This document shows positions 36,094 through 45,081 of a stretch of 64,000 bases of DNA, in pieces. Origin of the DNA: Tessaracoccus antarcticus (lineage in GTDB: Bacteria; Actinomycetota; Actinomycetes; Propionibacteriales; Propionibacteriaceae); NCBI RefSeq assembly GCF_003688855.1, contig NZ_REFW01000002.1, positions 186,001 to 250,000 of the forward strand, written 5' to 3'. The first letter of the stretch is position 1. Each line of letters opens with the position of its first letter. A program made the translations under genes and the position numbers. A model generated the notes under the pieces. That model saw only the letters and a program-made list of their open reading frames with translations, was not told the DNA's origin and ran no database searches.

Positions 36094-36918
36094 TCAGGGC
36101 GCAGCGGGCGCCTGCAGCACGGCGCAGGTGACGGATACCCTCACCGTCGCAGGTGGGGTGTCCGCATCGCCACCCGGCCTACGCGAGTGGAAGGCGTTGG
36201 GTCCCATGCCAATGAGGTCGGCCACTTCTGCCCCGGTGAGGGCTGCGTCGTAGGCGACGTCGGTGCTCGCGACGTGCTCCAGATGACCGTGCGACGAGGC
36301 CGCCAGCCTCTCCAGCTTGTCATCCCCGACCCCGAGGAGGCCGTGGGTGCGACGGAGTTCTCGGAGGTGGTCCGGGGCTGGCATGACCACTACCGCCCGC
36401 CCGCCCGGCCGGAGCACCCGGGCGAACTCTGCAGGGTTGCGGGGGGCGAAGATGCACAACACCGCGTCCACGGAGTTGTCGGCCAGTGGCAGCCCCGACC
36501 AGGTGTCGGCGACAACCGACGCCATTCTCGGGTGGGCTTTGGCAGCGCGGCGGCAGGCGGGCACCGACACGTCCGCGGCCACCCCCACGGCGTCGGCCAG
36601 ACGGTCCAGCACTTCGGCGAGGTGGTGACCGGTGCCGGCGCCCACCTCGAGGAGACGGTTGGCCATGGGGAGGGCTGCCAGAACGGCGGCGGTGATGGGT
36701 GCATAGTGCCCTGCTGACAGGAACCTGTCTCTGGCGGCCACCATGTCGGCGGTGTCGGCGTTGGCGGGTGCCGCACGGCCCAGGAGGTTCACGTACCCCT
36801 GGCGGGCCACATCGAAGCTGTGGTGATCAGCGCAGTGCAGGGTCCTGTCCGCCAGAACCAGGCTGTGGCCGCACACGGGGCACAGCAGCCACGGCGCCGC
36901 CGTGGACAGTGCCGTCAC
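36094..36918 (-). CDS. rlmA: 23S rRNA (guanine) methyltransferase, RlmA family
   Basis: SAM-dependent methyltransferase of 274 residues. The N-terminal zinc site is C13-x2-C16 with C29 and H33 (CPVCGHSL, LHCADHHSFD), followed by the RlmA-specific GYVNLLG and the SAM motif LLEVGAGTGHHLAEVL. Members methylate G745 or G748 in 23S rRNA; in Gram-positive bacteria the G748 form is linked to tylosin-class response, but the target is not decidable here. GTG 36918 overlaps the SURF1 stop (GTGA). The frame extends upstream only as a shadow of SURF1. Confidence 0.88.
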   Translation of the reverse strand: MTALSTAAPWLLCPVCGHSLVLADRTLHCADHHSFDVARQGYVNLLGRAAPANADTADMVAARDRFLSAGHYAPITAAVLAALPMANRLLEVGAGTGHHLAEVLDRLADAVGVAADVSVPACRRAAKAHPRMASVVADTWSGLPLADNSVDAVLCIFAPRNPAEFARVLRPGGRAVVVMPAPDHLRELRRTHGLLGVGDDKLERLAASSHGHLEHVASTDVAYDAALTGAEVADLIGMGPNAFHSRRPGGDADTPPATVRVSVTCAVLQAPAAP

Positions 36919-37694
36919 CGCACCGCCGCTTCCTCGTCGACGGGCCGCCCTCTGGCGGCTCGGAGCGCGGCCTGGCGCTGCGCCTTGCGGCGGTCTGCCA
37001 GGTCGGCCCGGATCAACACGAAGATGCCTCCCACGGCGATGACACTGAAGGAGAACCACTGCAGGGCGTAGGAGAAATGGTTGCCCTCTGAGGGCTCCGG
37101 GGGCGTGATGGGCTTGAGCTCCGGACCGTTGGCGGGGGTCGACTCAGTGAGGCTGACGTAGCCCGGCAACACGTCGCGCCCCAGCGACTCGGCGATGGCG
37201 CCGGAATTGATGAGCCGCACCTTGAAGTCGTGCGGCACGATGGCGGTGTCGTCACCCCGCTCGTCCCGGCGCAGGTAGCCGATGACCTCCACCTCGCCGG
37301 CGGGCGGTGCGGGCAGGATCTCCGTGTCAGCGCGGCCCACCTGCCGGGGGATGAAGCCCCGGTCAACGACCACAGCGACACCGGTGTCCGTCTCGAGGAT
37401 CGCAGCGACCTCAATGCCGGGGCCGTCCTGGTTGCGGTAACGCACCTGGTACTGCTCCCCGGTGTAGGTGCCGGTCACGCGTACGCGCTGCCACTGCCCG
37501 GTCTCGGCGACGGGCTCGCCCATGACATCCGTGTAGTCAACGACGGGCTCGTCCCTGTTGGCTGCCACCACGTCGTTGCGCTCCCGGGTGCCCTCCAGTC
37601 GGTCCAGTTGCCATTCGCCCAGTCGGATGAACACCAGTGCCAGCAGGATCAGGAACACGGCAAGCGCAACCCATCGCAGCACCAGCTTCTTCAC
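36915..37694 (-). CDS. SURF1-family cytochrome oxidase assembly protein
   Basis: 259-residue membrane protein with one helix at each end (about 5-27 and 218-238) and an external domain between, the standard SURF1 arrangement. Family signatures are LGEWQLDRLEG near the first helix, VVVDRGFIPR in the middle and HFSYALQWFSFS at the second helix. It assists heme A insertion into aa3-type oxidases, which fits ctaA and ctaB in the window. Its GTG overlaps the DUF3099 stop and its stop overlaps rlmA, so all three are coupled. Confidence 0.9.
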   Translation of the reverse strand: MKKLVLRWVALAVFLILLALVFIRLGEWQLDRLEGTRERNDVVAANRDEPVVDYTDVMGEPVAETGQWQRVRVTGTYTGEQYQVRYRNQDGPGIEVAAILETDTGVAVVVDRGFIPRQVGRADTEILPAPPAGEVEVIGYLRRDERGDDTAIVPHDFKVRLINSGAIAESLGRDVLPGYVSLTESTPANGPELKPITPPEPSEGNHFSYALQWFSFSVIAVGGIFVLIRADLADRRKAQRQAALRAARGRPVDEEAAVR

Positions 37695-38023
37695 GCCACG
37701 TCCTCCTCGATGTCGCCCTCGATCACCTGTTGTGAGGGTAGGGCCAGACGGCCAGTCTCCTCCTCGGGCTCGGGTGACGCCAACGGGGGAGGCCGGTTGT
37801 CGGTGGCGTTGGCGAACAGCACAGCGAAGGCGGGGAGGATGGCTGCGCCCACGAGGGCCGCCACCTTCCACCAGCCCGGCACCACCAGAAATGCGATGAA
37901 ACAGGCAGTGCGCAGCACCATGGTGATGAGGTAGCGCTTGTTGCGCTCGTCGATGTCCAACGTGCGGCTCCGCCCCGCGCTGGTGATCAGCGTCCGGTCG
38001 GACTCGGGCTTGTTGGCTGGCAC
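37691..38023 (-). CDS. DUF3099 membrane protein
   Basis: 110-residue protein of the actinobacterial DUF3099 family: ITSAGRSRTLDIDERNKRYLITM then two hydrophobic helices (about 37-52 and 54-71) and an acidic tail. Function is unknown. GTG 38023 has no ribosome binding site but is exactly 6 nt after TATGCT, so the three-gene operon appears to start leaderlessly. It is divergent from fabG. The conserved link to SURF1 suggests a membrane or oxidase-related role, as inference. Confidence 0.82.
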   Translation of the reverse strand: MPANKPESDRTLITSAGRSRTLDIDERNKRYLITMVLRTACFIAFLVVPGWWKVAALVGAAILPAFAVLFANATDNRPPPLASPEPEEETGRLALPSQQVIEGDIEEDVA

Positions 38024-38029
38024 TGTTTC

Positions 38030-38035
38030 AGCATA
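38030..38035 (-). promoter_or_regulatory. -10 element TATGCT of DUF3099-SURF1-rlmA operon (leaderless)
   Basis: On the minus strand TATGCT is followed by 6 nt and then GTG 38023. There is no Shine-Dalgarno sequence. Confidence 0.5.
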
Positions 38036-38101
38036 GTTCTGCCCACCAACCGTCCCCTGTGTTACGCCATCGCCTTCCCGTGCCGGGCGCCGCGGGTGCG
38101 A

Positions 38102-38107
38102 TAGGTT
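38102..38107 (+). promoter_or_regulatory. -10 element TAGGTT of fabG-inhA (leaderless)
   Basis: TAGGTT is followed by 6 nt and GTG 38114. The earlier in-frame GTG 38108 abuts the hexamer and would lie upstream of the expected transcription start, which decides the fabG start. Confidence 0.5.
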
Positions 38108-38113
38108 GTGGCC

Positions 38114-38824
38114 GTGCAGGAATCTCGCGTTGTGCTGATCACTGGTGGCTCCAAGGGCATCGGCCGGGTCATCGCCGAATATTTTCGCGACGCCGGGTAC
38201 CGCGTCGCCGCCACACACCGCACTGGTTCTGTACCCGAGGGCGTGCTCGGCGTGGTCTGTGATGTGACGGACCAGGCCCAGGTGGATGCGGCGTTCACGA
38301 CGGTGGAGGCCGAGCTCGGCCCCGTGGAGGTCCTGATTGCCAACGCCGGCGTCACCAAGGACACCCTCGTCGCCAGGATGTCTGATGACGACTGGAACAG
38401 CGTCATCGACACCAACCTGACAGGCACGTTCCGCGTGGTGCGTCGGGCTGCACGCCCCATGACCCGTGGCCGCTTCGGCCGGATCATCCTGGTGTCGTCG
38501 GTGGTGGGGCTCCTCGGCTCGCCCGGGCAGATGAACTACGCGGCCTCCAAGGCGGCGCTCATCGGTATGGCGCGCAGCCTCACCCGCGAACTGGGCAGCC
38601 GCAACATCACCTGCAACGTCGTCGCACCCGGGTTCATCGATACCGACATGACCGCGGTCCTGCCTGCGGCGACGATTGACGGCTACAAGGCACGCATCCC
38701 TGCAGGCAGGCTGGGTGACTCCGCCGACGTCGCCGCCGCGGCCCTGTTCCTGGCCGGCGACGGTGCAGGCTACATCTCCGGTGCAGTAGTACCGGTCGAC
38801 GGCGGCCTCGGCATGGGCCACTGA
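38114..38824 (+). CDS. fabG: 3-oxoacyl-ACP reductase
   Basis: NADPH-dependent short-chain dehydrogenase of fatty acid synthase II; 236 residues. It has the cofactor motif TGGSKGIG, NAG in IANAGVTKD, the catalytic Ser in LVSSVVG and Tyr-x3-Lys in NYAASKAA. GTG 38114 (QESRVVLITGG) is chosen because of the -10 hexamer 6 nt upstream; GTG 38108 would add two residues. It is followed by inhA after 75 bp, the same pairing as mabA-inhA in mycobacteria. Confidence 0.92.
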   Translation: MQESRVVLITGGSKGIGRVIAEYFRDAGYRVAATHRTGSVPEGVLGVVCDVTDQAQVDAAFTTVEAELGPVEVLIANAGVTKDTLVARMSDDDWNSVIDTNLTGTFRVVRRAARPMTRGRFGRIILVSSVVGLLGSPGQMNYAASKAALIGMARSLTRELGSRNITCNVVAPGFIDTDMTAVLPAATIDGYKARIPAGRLGDSADVAAAALFLAGDGAGYISGAVVPVDGGLGMGH

Positions 38825-38899
38825 CCCCGGGCTTCCGCCCATCCACCGCAGCGACCCACCCCACCTCACCCCACCCCGACACTCCTGGAGAAGACACCC

Positions 38900-39673
38900 A
38901 TGGGAATCCTTGAAGGCAAGAACATCCTGGTCACCGGCCTGACCATGAACACCTCGATCGCCTACGCCGTCGCCGACATCGCCCAGCGCGAGGGCGCCAA
39001 CGTGGTGGTGTCCTCGGCCGGTCGTGCAGTCTCGTTGGCGCGCCGCGTGGCGGGTCGTCTGAACCCCGTGCCGCCCGTCATCGAACTGGATGTCACGGAC
39101 GCGGCACACCTCGAGGCGCTGCCCGGTGTGCTGGCCGAGTACTTCACCGGCGGTCTTGACGGTGTCGTCCACTCCATCGCCTACGCCAATCCCGAGACCG
39201 CACTGGGTGGCAAGTTCCTCGAGACGGGGTGGGACGACGTCGCGCAATCCCTGCACGTCTCCGCGTATTCGCTGAAGAGCCTGACCATGGCCGTCAAGCC
39301 GTTGTTGAACCGCGGGGCCGGGATCGTCGGATTGACGTTCGACGCCACGGTCGCGTGGCCCACCTATGACTGGATGGGCGTGTCCAAGGCCGCCCTGGAG
39401 TCCACGTCCCGCTACCTCGCTCGCTACCTGGGCCCCGAGGGGATCCGTTCCAACATCGTCGCTGCGGGCCCCATCGATTCTGTGGCCAAGAAGGCCATCC
39501 CGGGTGCCAACACCTTCAACGACATCTGGGCAGCACGTGCCCCGCTCGGCTGGGACGCGTCGGACGGCACCGCGACTGCCCGCGCCGTGGTGGCCCTGCT
39601 GTCCGACTGGTTCCCCGCCACCACCGGTGAGATCGTGCACGTCGACGGCGGTCTGCACGCCACCGGGGCCTGA
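38900..39673 (+). CDS. fabI: Enoyl-ACP reductase, InhA/FabI type
   Basis: NADH-dependent enoyl-ACP reductase of 257 residues, last step of each fatty acid elongation cycle. The divergent SDR motif GLTMNTSIAYAVA, HSIAYA near residue 91 and the catalytic Y156-x6-K163 in YDWMGVSKAAL match InhA/FabI. The active-site sequence is closer to mycobacterial InhA (YNWM) than to E. coli FabI. CTGGAGAAG precedes the ATG. A mycolic-acid role is not implied outside mycobacteria. Confidence 0.93.
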   Translation: MGILEGKNILVTGLTMNTSIAYAVADIAQREGANVVVSSAGRAVSLARRVAGRLNPVPPVIELDVTDAAHLEALPGVLAEYFTGGLDGVVHSIAYANPETALGGKFLETGWDDVAQSLHVSAYSLKSLTMAVKPLLNRGAGIVGLTFDATVAWPTYDWMGVSKAALESTSRYLARYLGPEGIRSNIVAAGPIDSVAKKAIPGANTFNDIWAARAPLGWDASDGTATARAVVALLSDWFPATTGEIVHVDGGLHATGA

Positions 39674-39708
39674 GGCCCGTCGGTCCCGTCTGTGTCTCCA
39701 CAGTCGGG

Positions 39709-39714
39709 TAGGTT
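39709..39714 (+). promoter_or_regulatory. -10 element TAGGTT of orphan ABC ATPase (leaderless)
   Basis: TAGGTT is followed by 6 nt and ATG 39721, with no ribosome binding site. Confidence 0.5.
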
Positions 39715-39720
39715 TGACGC

Positions 39721-40515
39721 ATGGCAGCGGTGGCAGAACTTGCGGGCGTGACGATCACTCGGGGAACATCCGTGCTCCTCGATTCGATTGATCTGACCAT
39801 CTTCGAAGGTGAGCGGTGGGTGGTGCTCGGGCCCAACGGTGCGGGCAAGACCACGCTGTTGCAGGTTCTGGCCGCACACATGTACCCCAGCGACGGTGTC
39901 GTCGGCCTGCTGGGTGACGTGGTGGGCACCGTTGACGTGTTCGAACTCCGGCCCCGCATCGGGCTGACCTCCGCCGCGCTGGCGGACCGCCTGCCCCGTG
40001 GGGAGCGCGTGCTCGACGTCGTGGTCTCCGCTGCGCACGCGGTCCTCGGCCGCGGCAACGAGGAGTACGAGCAGATGGACCTGGAGCAGGCAAGGAACCT
40101 CCTGTCCGATCTGCGGATCGACCATCTGGCCGACCGGACCTTCGGCACCCTCAGCGAGGGGGAGCGCAAACGGACGCAAATCGCGCGGGCACTCATGACC
40201 GATCCCGAACTTCTTCTCCTCGACGAGCCCGCCGGTGGCCTCGACCTGGCGGGGCGTGAGTCCCTGCTGCTCACGCTGTCGGAACTGTTCGTCGATCCTG
40301 ACGCTCCCGCGACGGTGCTCGTCACGCACCACGTGGAGGAGATCCCCGAGGGCGTCACGCACTGCCTCCTGCTGGCCGACGCCACCGTTGTCGCGGAGGG
40401 GCCCATCCGCGAAACCCTGACGGACGAAAACCTGAGCAGGACCTTCGACATGCCGCTGCATGTGACCGAGTTGGACGGTCGATGGAGCGCGCGGTCGGTG
40501 TCACGCCATGGGTGA
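39721..40515 (+). CDS. Orphan ABC transporter ATP-binding protein
   Basis: 264-residue ATPase with Walker A GPNGAGKTT, signature LSEGERKRTQ (Ser-Glu in place of the usual Ser-Gly), Walker B LLLLDEPAGGLDLAG and switch His in LVTHHVEEIP. It resembles the YlmA/ModF-type ATPases that lack a dedicated permease; none is encoded nearby. It overlaps the NfeD gene by 8 bp. The function is unknown; co-transcription with NfeD-SPFH hints at a membrane-organisation role. Confidence 0.85.
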   Translation: MAAVAELAGVTITRGTSVLLDSIDLTIFEGERWVVLGPNGAGKTTLLQVLAAHMYPSDGVVGLLGDVVGTVDVFELRPRIGLTSAALADRLPRGERVLDVVVSAAHAVLGRGNEEYEQMDLEQARNLLSDLRIDHLADRTFGTLSEGERKRTQIARALMTDPELLLLDEPAGGLDLAGRESLLLTLSELFVDPDAPATVLVTHHVEEIPEGVTHCLLLADATVVAEGPIRETLTDENLSRTFDMPLHVTELDGRWSARSVSRHG

Positions 40516-41002
40516 GGACGGCCTCTTCGGGTGGCTCGCCGCCCACGCCTGGGCCTTCTGGGGCGTCATCGCCCTCGGCCTGGCAGCCGCTGAACTGTTG
40601 ACGCTCGACCTGACCCTGTTGATGCTGGCGGCAGGGGCCGCCGCCGGAGGCGCAACCGCACTCGTGTTCCCGGGGGTGTGGTGGCTGCAGGTGGTGGTGG
40701 CCATCGCCGTCGCCATCCTGACGCTCGCGGTGCTGCGGCCCACGTTGTTGGCCAAGGTGCGCAACGCACCCGGCTACCGTTCCTCCCTCGAATCCATCGT
40801 GGGAAGCTCGGGTGTCGCCACCGCGCAGATCACGGGCTCGGTGGGTGAGGTGAAGGTGCAGGGGCAGGTCTGGGAGGCCCGCAGCTTCGACCCCTCCATC
40901 ACCGTCGCGCCCGGCCAGGACATCGAGGTGTACGGGCTCGAGGGCATCACACTGATCGTCTATCCCGTGGAGCACCTCACCCGTGAACTTGGCGCGGACT
41001 GA
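40508..41002 (+). CDS. NfeD-like membrane protein
   Basis: 164 residues: two or three hydrophobic helices in the first 75 and a C-terminal OB-fold domain (about 90-155) with SSGVATAQITGSVGEVKVQGQVW. This is the short NfeD form without protease domain, normally paired with an SPFH protein, as here (next gene, 39 bp on). Its ATG overlaps the preceding ATPase gene by 8 bp. Confidence 0.9.
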   Translation: MGEDGLFGWLAAHAWAFWGVIALGLAAAELLTLDLTLLMLAAGAAAGGATALVFPGVWWLQVVVAIAVAILTLAVLRPTLLAKVRNAPGYRSSLESIVGSSGVATAQITGSVGEVKVQGQVWEARSFDPSITVAPGQDIEVYGLEGITLIVYPVEHLTRELGAD

Positions 41003-41041
41003 CCAGACCATCCACTCGACTCTTTGACCTCTGGAGGAAAA

Positions 41042-42280
41042 ATGCCGTATGTACTACTCGGCTTGGTGATCGTCGTCGTCCTGCTGTTGTCCATGACGCT
41101 CAAGATCATCCGGCAGCAGCATGTGGGCATCGTGGAGCGACTCGGCAAGTACCGCCGCAAACTGGAACCGGGCCCGCACCTCGTGATCCCCATCTTCGAC
41201 AAGATCGTTCATGACCTTGACGTGCGCGAGGAGGTCGTCCCCTTCCCGCCGCAGGGCGTCATCACCGAGGACAACCTCATGGTGTCCATCGACTCCGTCA
41301 TCTACTTCCAGATCGTCGACCCCGTCCGGGCCGCCTACGAGGCGCAGGACTACCGGGGAGCCATCGAGCAACTCACCATGACCACGCTGCGCAACATCAT
41401 CGGCGGCATGGACCTGGAGACGGCCCTCACGTCGCGCGACGAGATCAACCAGAAGCTGCGCATGGTGCTCGACGAGGCCACCGGCAAGTGGGGCATCAAG
41501 GTCAACCGCGTCGAGCTGCGCGCCATCGACCCGCCCGCCACCATCCGTGACGCCATGGAAAAGGGCGCCCGCGCCGAGCGGGACAAGCGCGCCACCATCC
41601 TGATTGCCGAGGGACAACGCCAGTCGCAGATCCTGAGCGCCGGCGGTGACCGCGAATCAGCCATCCTGCGGGCACAGGGTGCCCGCGAGGCGGCAGTGCT
41701 GGCAGCGCAGGCCGACAGGCAGGCGGCGATGCTGCGCTCGGAGGGTGAGGCGCAGGCCATCACCACCGTGTTCAACGCCATCCACGCTGGCCAGCCGGAC
41801 CAGTCGCTGCTGGCCTACCAGTACATGCAGATGCTGCCGAACCTGGCCAAGGGTGACTCCAACAAGATGTGGATCATCCCCAGTGAGCTCAACGACGCGC
41901 TGAAGGGCCTGGGACAGGTGGCCGGCGCTGCCATCAGTGGCGTGGAAGCACCCGACTACAGCCCCCGGGCGGGTGGTAACTTCACGGCACCGGAGAAGGT
42001 GGACGTCCAGGCTGAGATTGAGGAGCAGACGCGGCTGGACCGGGAGCGCTCCAAGGAGACAGTGCAGCAGGCCATCGACGAAGCGCGGTCACTCGACAAC
42101 CCCGGGCTCGGAAAACGCGGTAGCAAGCTGGGCGGCAAGTCCGTTCTCGACACGATCGGGACCACCCCGCAGCTGGATCAGCCGCAGCGTGGAGCGCAGG
42201 ACATGGAAACTCTCGAAGACGCACCCACTGAGAAGGTGGGCGATGACTCGAGCCCGTGGGCGGATCCGCAGGAGAACTGA
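41042..42280 (+). CDS. SPFH/band 7 membrane scaffold protein (stomatin-like)
   Basis: 412 residues: one N-terminal membrane helix (about 2-20), the SPFH domain with QQHVGIVERLGKYRRKLEPG and DVREEVVPFPPQ, a long Glu/Arg/Ala-rich coiled-coil (about 180-245), and a charged C-terminal tail. Such proteins form membrane microdomain scaffolds or protease-regulating cages. ATG 41042 follows TGGAGG. Pairing with NfeD matches Rv1487-Rv1488 of M. tuberculosis, at the same relative position downstream of fabG-inhA. Confidence 0.92.
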   Translation: MPYVLLGLVIVVVLLLSMTLKIIRQQHVGIVERLGKYRRKLEPGPHLVIPIFDKIVHDLDVREEVVPFPPQGVITEDNLMVSIDSVIYFQIVDPVRAAYEAQDYRGAIEQLTMTTLRNIIGGMDLETALTSRDEINQKLRMVLDEATGKWGIKVNRVELRAIDPPATIRDAMEKGARAERDKRATILIAEGQRQSQILSAGGDRESAILRAQGAREAAVLAAQADRQAAMLRSEGEAQAITTVFNAIHAGQPDQSLLAYQYMQMLPNLAKGDSNKMWIIPSELNDALKGLGQVAGAAISGVEAPDYSPRAGGNFTAPEKVDVQAEIEEQTRLDRERSKETVQQAIDEARSLDNPGLGKRGSKLGGKSVLDTIGTTPQLDQPQRGAQDMETLEDAPTEKVGDDSSPWADPQEN

Positions 42281-42292
42281 CCGGGGACTGGA

Positions 42293-43258
42293 TCAGGCCG
42301 GCTTCTGCTGGTCTGCCAGGCGCTGGGAGATGACGGTGCAGGCCATCAGCTGCGCCTGATGGAAAACCATCAGCGGCAGCACGATGAGCCCCACCGCCTG
42401 ACCGGCGAAGAGCACGCTGGCCATGGGTACGCCCGTGGCCAGCGATTTCTTTGTCCCGCAGAACATGATGGCTATCCGGTCCTCGCGGCTGAAGTGCAGC
42501 ACCCCGCCGAGCCACCAGGTGAAGGCCAGCATGACTGCCAGCAGGATCAGGCACAGCGCGATCATGACGAGGAATTCCATGAGGTCCACGCTTCGCCACG
42601 CCCCGGTGGCGAAGAAGTCGGAGAATGCGCCGTACACCACGAGTGCGATGACGAACTGGTCCAGCTGCTTGATCCTCTTGCGGTGACGGCTGACGAATGA
42701 GGCCGTCACAGGGCGGGACAACTGCCCCAGCACGAACGGCAGGAGCAGCTGCAGCAGGACCGCCACGAACGAATCCAGGCTGATGGTCCCGCCGCCGGCC
42801 GACGGCAGGATCAACACCGCCAGCAGGGGAGTCAGGATCACCCCGAGCAGGTTGGAGGCCGTGGCCGAGACCATGGCCCCGGCCACGTTCCCGCCCGCGA
42901 TGGACGTGAACGTGATGGAGGACTGGACCGTCGATGGCACCAGGCAGAGGTAGGCGAACCCGAGGGCCAGCGAGGGCCCGATGAGTCCGTCGGGCAGCGC
43001 CAGGATCCCGAGGGCAACGAGGGGGAAGAGCACGAACGTGACGCCCAGGATGAGCAGGTGCAGCCGCCAGTGACGCAGTCCCGCCCATGCCTCCGCGAGC
43101 GACAACCGGGCGCCGTAGCCGAAGAACAACGCGAAGATGGCGGCGGTGGTCGCCCGGTCCACGACGCCGGCGGCGGAACCCGTGGCAGGCAACAGCAGTG
43201 CGAGCAGGGCGGATCCCACGATCATGAGGAGGAAGGTGTCGATCCGCAGCTTTGACAT
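42293..43258 (-). CDS. Bile acid:sodium symporter-family transporter
   Basis: 321-residue membrane protein with about ten helices and an inward N-terminus (MSKLRIDTFLLMIVGSALL). The block LCLVPSTVQSSITFTSIAGGN matches the crossing-helix region of the SLC10A7-like bacterial BASS group, and FCGTKKSLATGVPM is a second conserved loop. The ATG at 43258 follows GGACAGG; the frame further upstream is not supported. The substrate is unknown. It is convergent with the SPFH gene with a 12-bp gap. Confidence 0.88.
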   Translation of the reverse strand: MSKLRIDTFLLMIVGSALLALLLPATGSAAGVVDRATTAAIFALFFGYGARLSLAEAWAGLRHWRLHLLILGVTFVLFPLVALGILALPDGLIGPSLALGFAYLCLVPSTVQSSITFTSIAGGNVAGAMVSATASNLLGVILTPLLAVLILPSAGGGTISLDSFVAVLLQLLLPFVLGQLSRPVTASFVSRHRKRIKQLDQFVIALVVYGAFSDFFATGAWRSVDLMEFLVMIALCLILLAVMLAFTWWLGGVLHFSREDRIAIMFCGTKKSLATGVPMASVLFAGQAVGLIVLPLMVFHQAQLMACTVISQRLADQQKPA

Positions 43259-43440
43259 GCCTGTCCTGTCATGGGGGAGGAGATGTGTCGTCGGGAACAA
43301 AACGACCGCCGTCCACACTATCCACAGCGTGACGGCGCCGGGCCGCCGACCCTGCTCCGGTGGGCACTCTTTTGGAAAGGCGACCCTCACTCTGGCAGCC
43401 TGAACCCCTGTTAACCCGTTGCCCCCCGACAGGATCGCCC

Positions 43441-45081
43441 GTGCCCACGACGCCGCCCGAAACACCGCTGGAGGAGACTCCCGAGGTCCGCTACGCCAAG
43501 AAGCCCAAGGCCGGGGTGTTCTACCCGGCGCTGGGTGTCATCCTCGTGTTCGTGGTCCTGGCCATGGCCATGCCGAAGAAGTTCGCTGCCTTCGTGGAGA
43601 CCGGCAACACCGCCGTCGTCAACGGTCTCGGCTGGTACTACGTGCTCCTCGTCACGGCATTCGTGTTCTTCAGCGTCTGGATCGCCATTGGCCGGCGGGG
43701 CGACGTTGTCCTGGGGAAGGACGACGAGACTCCCGCGTACTCGATGCGCAACTGGTTCGCGATGCTGTTCGCCGCAGGTATGGGCATCGGCCTGGTCTTC
43801 TGGGGCGTTGCCGAACCCCTCTCCCACATGGCGACACCGCCCCCCGACGTGGCGGGAGGGACACAGGAGGCCATCGCGCAGGCAGCAATGAACCGCACAT
43901 TCCTGCACTGGGGGCTGCACGCCTGGGCCATCTACGTCGTCGTGGGCCTCTCCATCGCGTATGCCGTGCACCGCAAGGGGCGCCCCGTCAGCATCCGCTA
44001 CGCCCTTGAGCCCGTGCTGGGAGATCGTGTCCACGGCTGGCTAGGCAACGTGGTGGACGTGGTCGCCATCGTTGGCACCATCTTCGGTGTTGCCACATCG
44101 CTGGGCTTCGGCGTGGCCCAGGTCGCTGGTGGGCTCGAGTTCCTGGGCATCGCCAAGGACACCACGCCCCTGCAGGTGGGGCTCATCTTCGGCGTCACCG
44201 CCCTGGCGACCCTGTCGGTGGTGAGCGGTCTCGACAAGGGCATCAAGTGGTTGTCGAACCTCAACATGGGGTTGGCTGCCCTGTTGCTCATCGTGGTGCT
44301 CATCGTCGGCCCGGCCACGCTGTTCATCCTCCGCGAATTCGTGCAGTCGATCGGCTCCTACCTGCAGAACTTCTTCGGTCTCAGTTTCAAGACCCTGCCG
44401 TTCCACGGAGCCGTCGGTGAGACGTGGCTGGGCGGCTGGACAACGTATTACTGGGGCTGGTGGATGAGCTGGTCGCCCTTCGTCGGTGTTTTCATCGCAC
44501 GCATCTCGCGTGGGCGCACCGTCCGCGAGTTCGTCGCCGGTGTACTGCTGGTTCCCACGCTCGTGACGTTCCTCTGGTTCTCCGTCCTGGGCGGCACGGC
44601 GCTGTGGGAGCAGCAGTTCGGGGGCGCCTCCCTCATCGACGCCGACGGCGGGGTGGACCAGAACATTGCGCTGTTCCAGATGCTCGAGATCCTGCCCGGC
44701 ACGGCTGTGCTCTCGGGGGTGGCCATCGTCCTGATCGTGGTGTTCTTTGTCACGAGTTCCGACTCGGGCTCCTTCGTCATCGACATGATCTCCCATGGCG
44801 GTAGCTCAACCCCGCCCGTCTGGTCGCGCGTGATGTGGTCGCTCCTGGAGGGGACCATCGCCGCAGTGGTGCTGCTCGCCGCCGGCGACGCACTGGGGTT
44901 GCGCGCCCTGCAGGTCCTGGCGATCCTCGTGGCTGCGCCGTGGAGCATCGTCATGATCATCATGTGCTTCTCGACGGCGAAGGCGCTCGGCGCCGAGGCG
45001 AAGCGCACCATGAGACTCGAACGCGCGACATTCCGGCGGGAACTTCTGGAGGAGATGCGCGAAGATGGCGGAATCACCTAG
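43441..45081 (+). CDS. BCCT-family transporter (glycine betaine/choline/carnitine type)
   Basis: Sodium- or proton-coupled uptake system with 12 hydrophobic helices in 546 residues. The BCCT signature GWTTYYWGWWMSW is present, with GMGIGLVFWGVAEP in helix 3. Short N- and C-terminal tails lack long osmosensory coiled coils. GTG 43441 follows a weak ACAGGA. It overlaps the next gene by 17 bp. Transport of a compatible solute is likely, but the exact quaternary amine is not decidable. Confidence 0.9.
   Translation: MPTTPPETPLEETPEVRYAKKPKAGVFYPALGVILVFVVLAMAMPKKFAAFVETGNTAVVNGLGWYYVLLVTAFVFFSVWIAIGRRGDVVLGKDDETPAYSMRNWFAMLFAAGMGIGLVFWGVAEPLSHMATPPPDVAGGTQEAIAQAAMNRTFLHWGLHAWAIYVVVGLSIAYAVHRKGRPVSIRYALEPVLGDRVHGWLGNVVDVVAIVGTIFGVATSLGFGVAQVAGGLEFLGIAKDTTPLQVGLIFGVTALATLSVVSGLDKGIKWLSNLNMGLAALLLIVVLIVGPATLFILREFVQSIGSYLQNFFGLSFKTLPFHGAVGETWLGGWTTYYWGWWMSWSPFVGVFIARISRGRTVREFVAGVLLVPTLVTFLWFSVLGGTALWEQQFGGASLIDADGGVDQNIALFQMLEILPGTAVLSGVAIVLIVVFFVTSSDSGSFVIDMISHGGSSTPPVWSRVMWSLLEGTIAAVVLLAAGDALGLRALQVLAILVAAPWSIVMIIMCFSTAKALGAEAKRTMRLERATFRRELLEEMREDGGIT

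Noticed and set aside
37691-39658. 655-codon minus-strand frame including DUF3099
   Set aside because: Only the last 111 codons are real; the rest is antisense to fabG and inhA.
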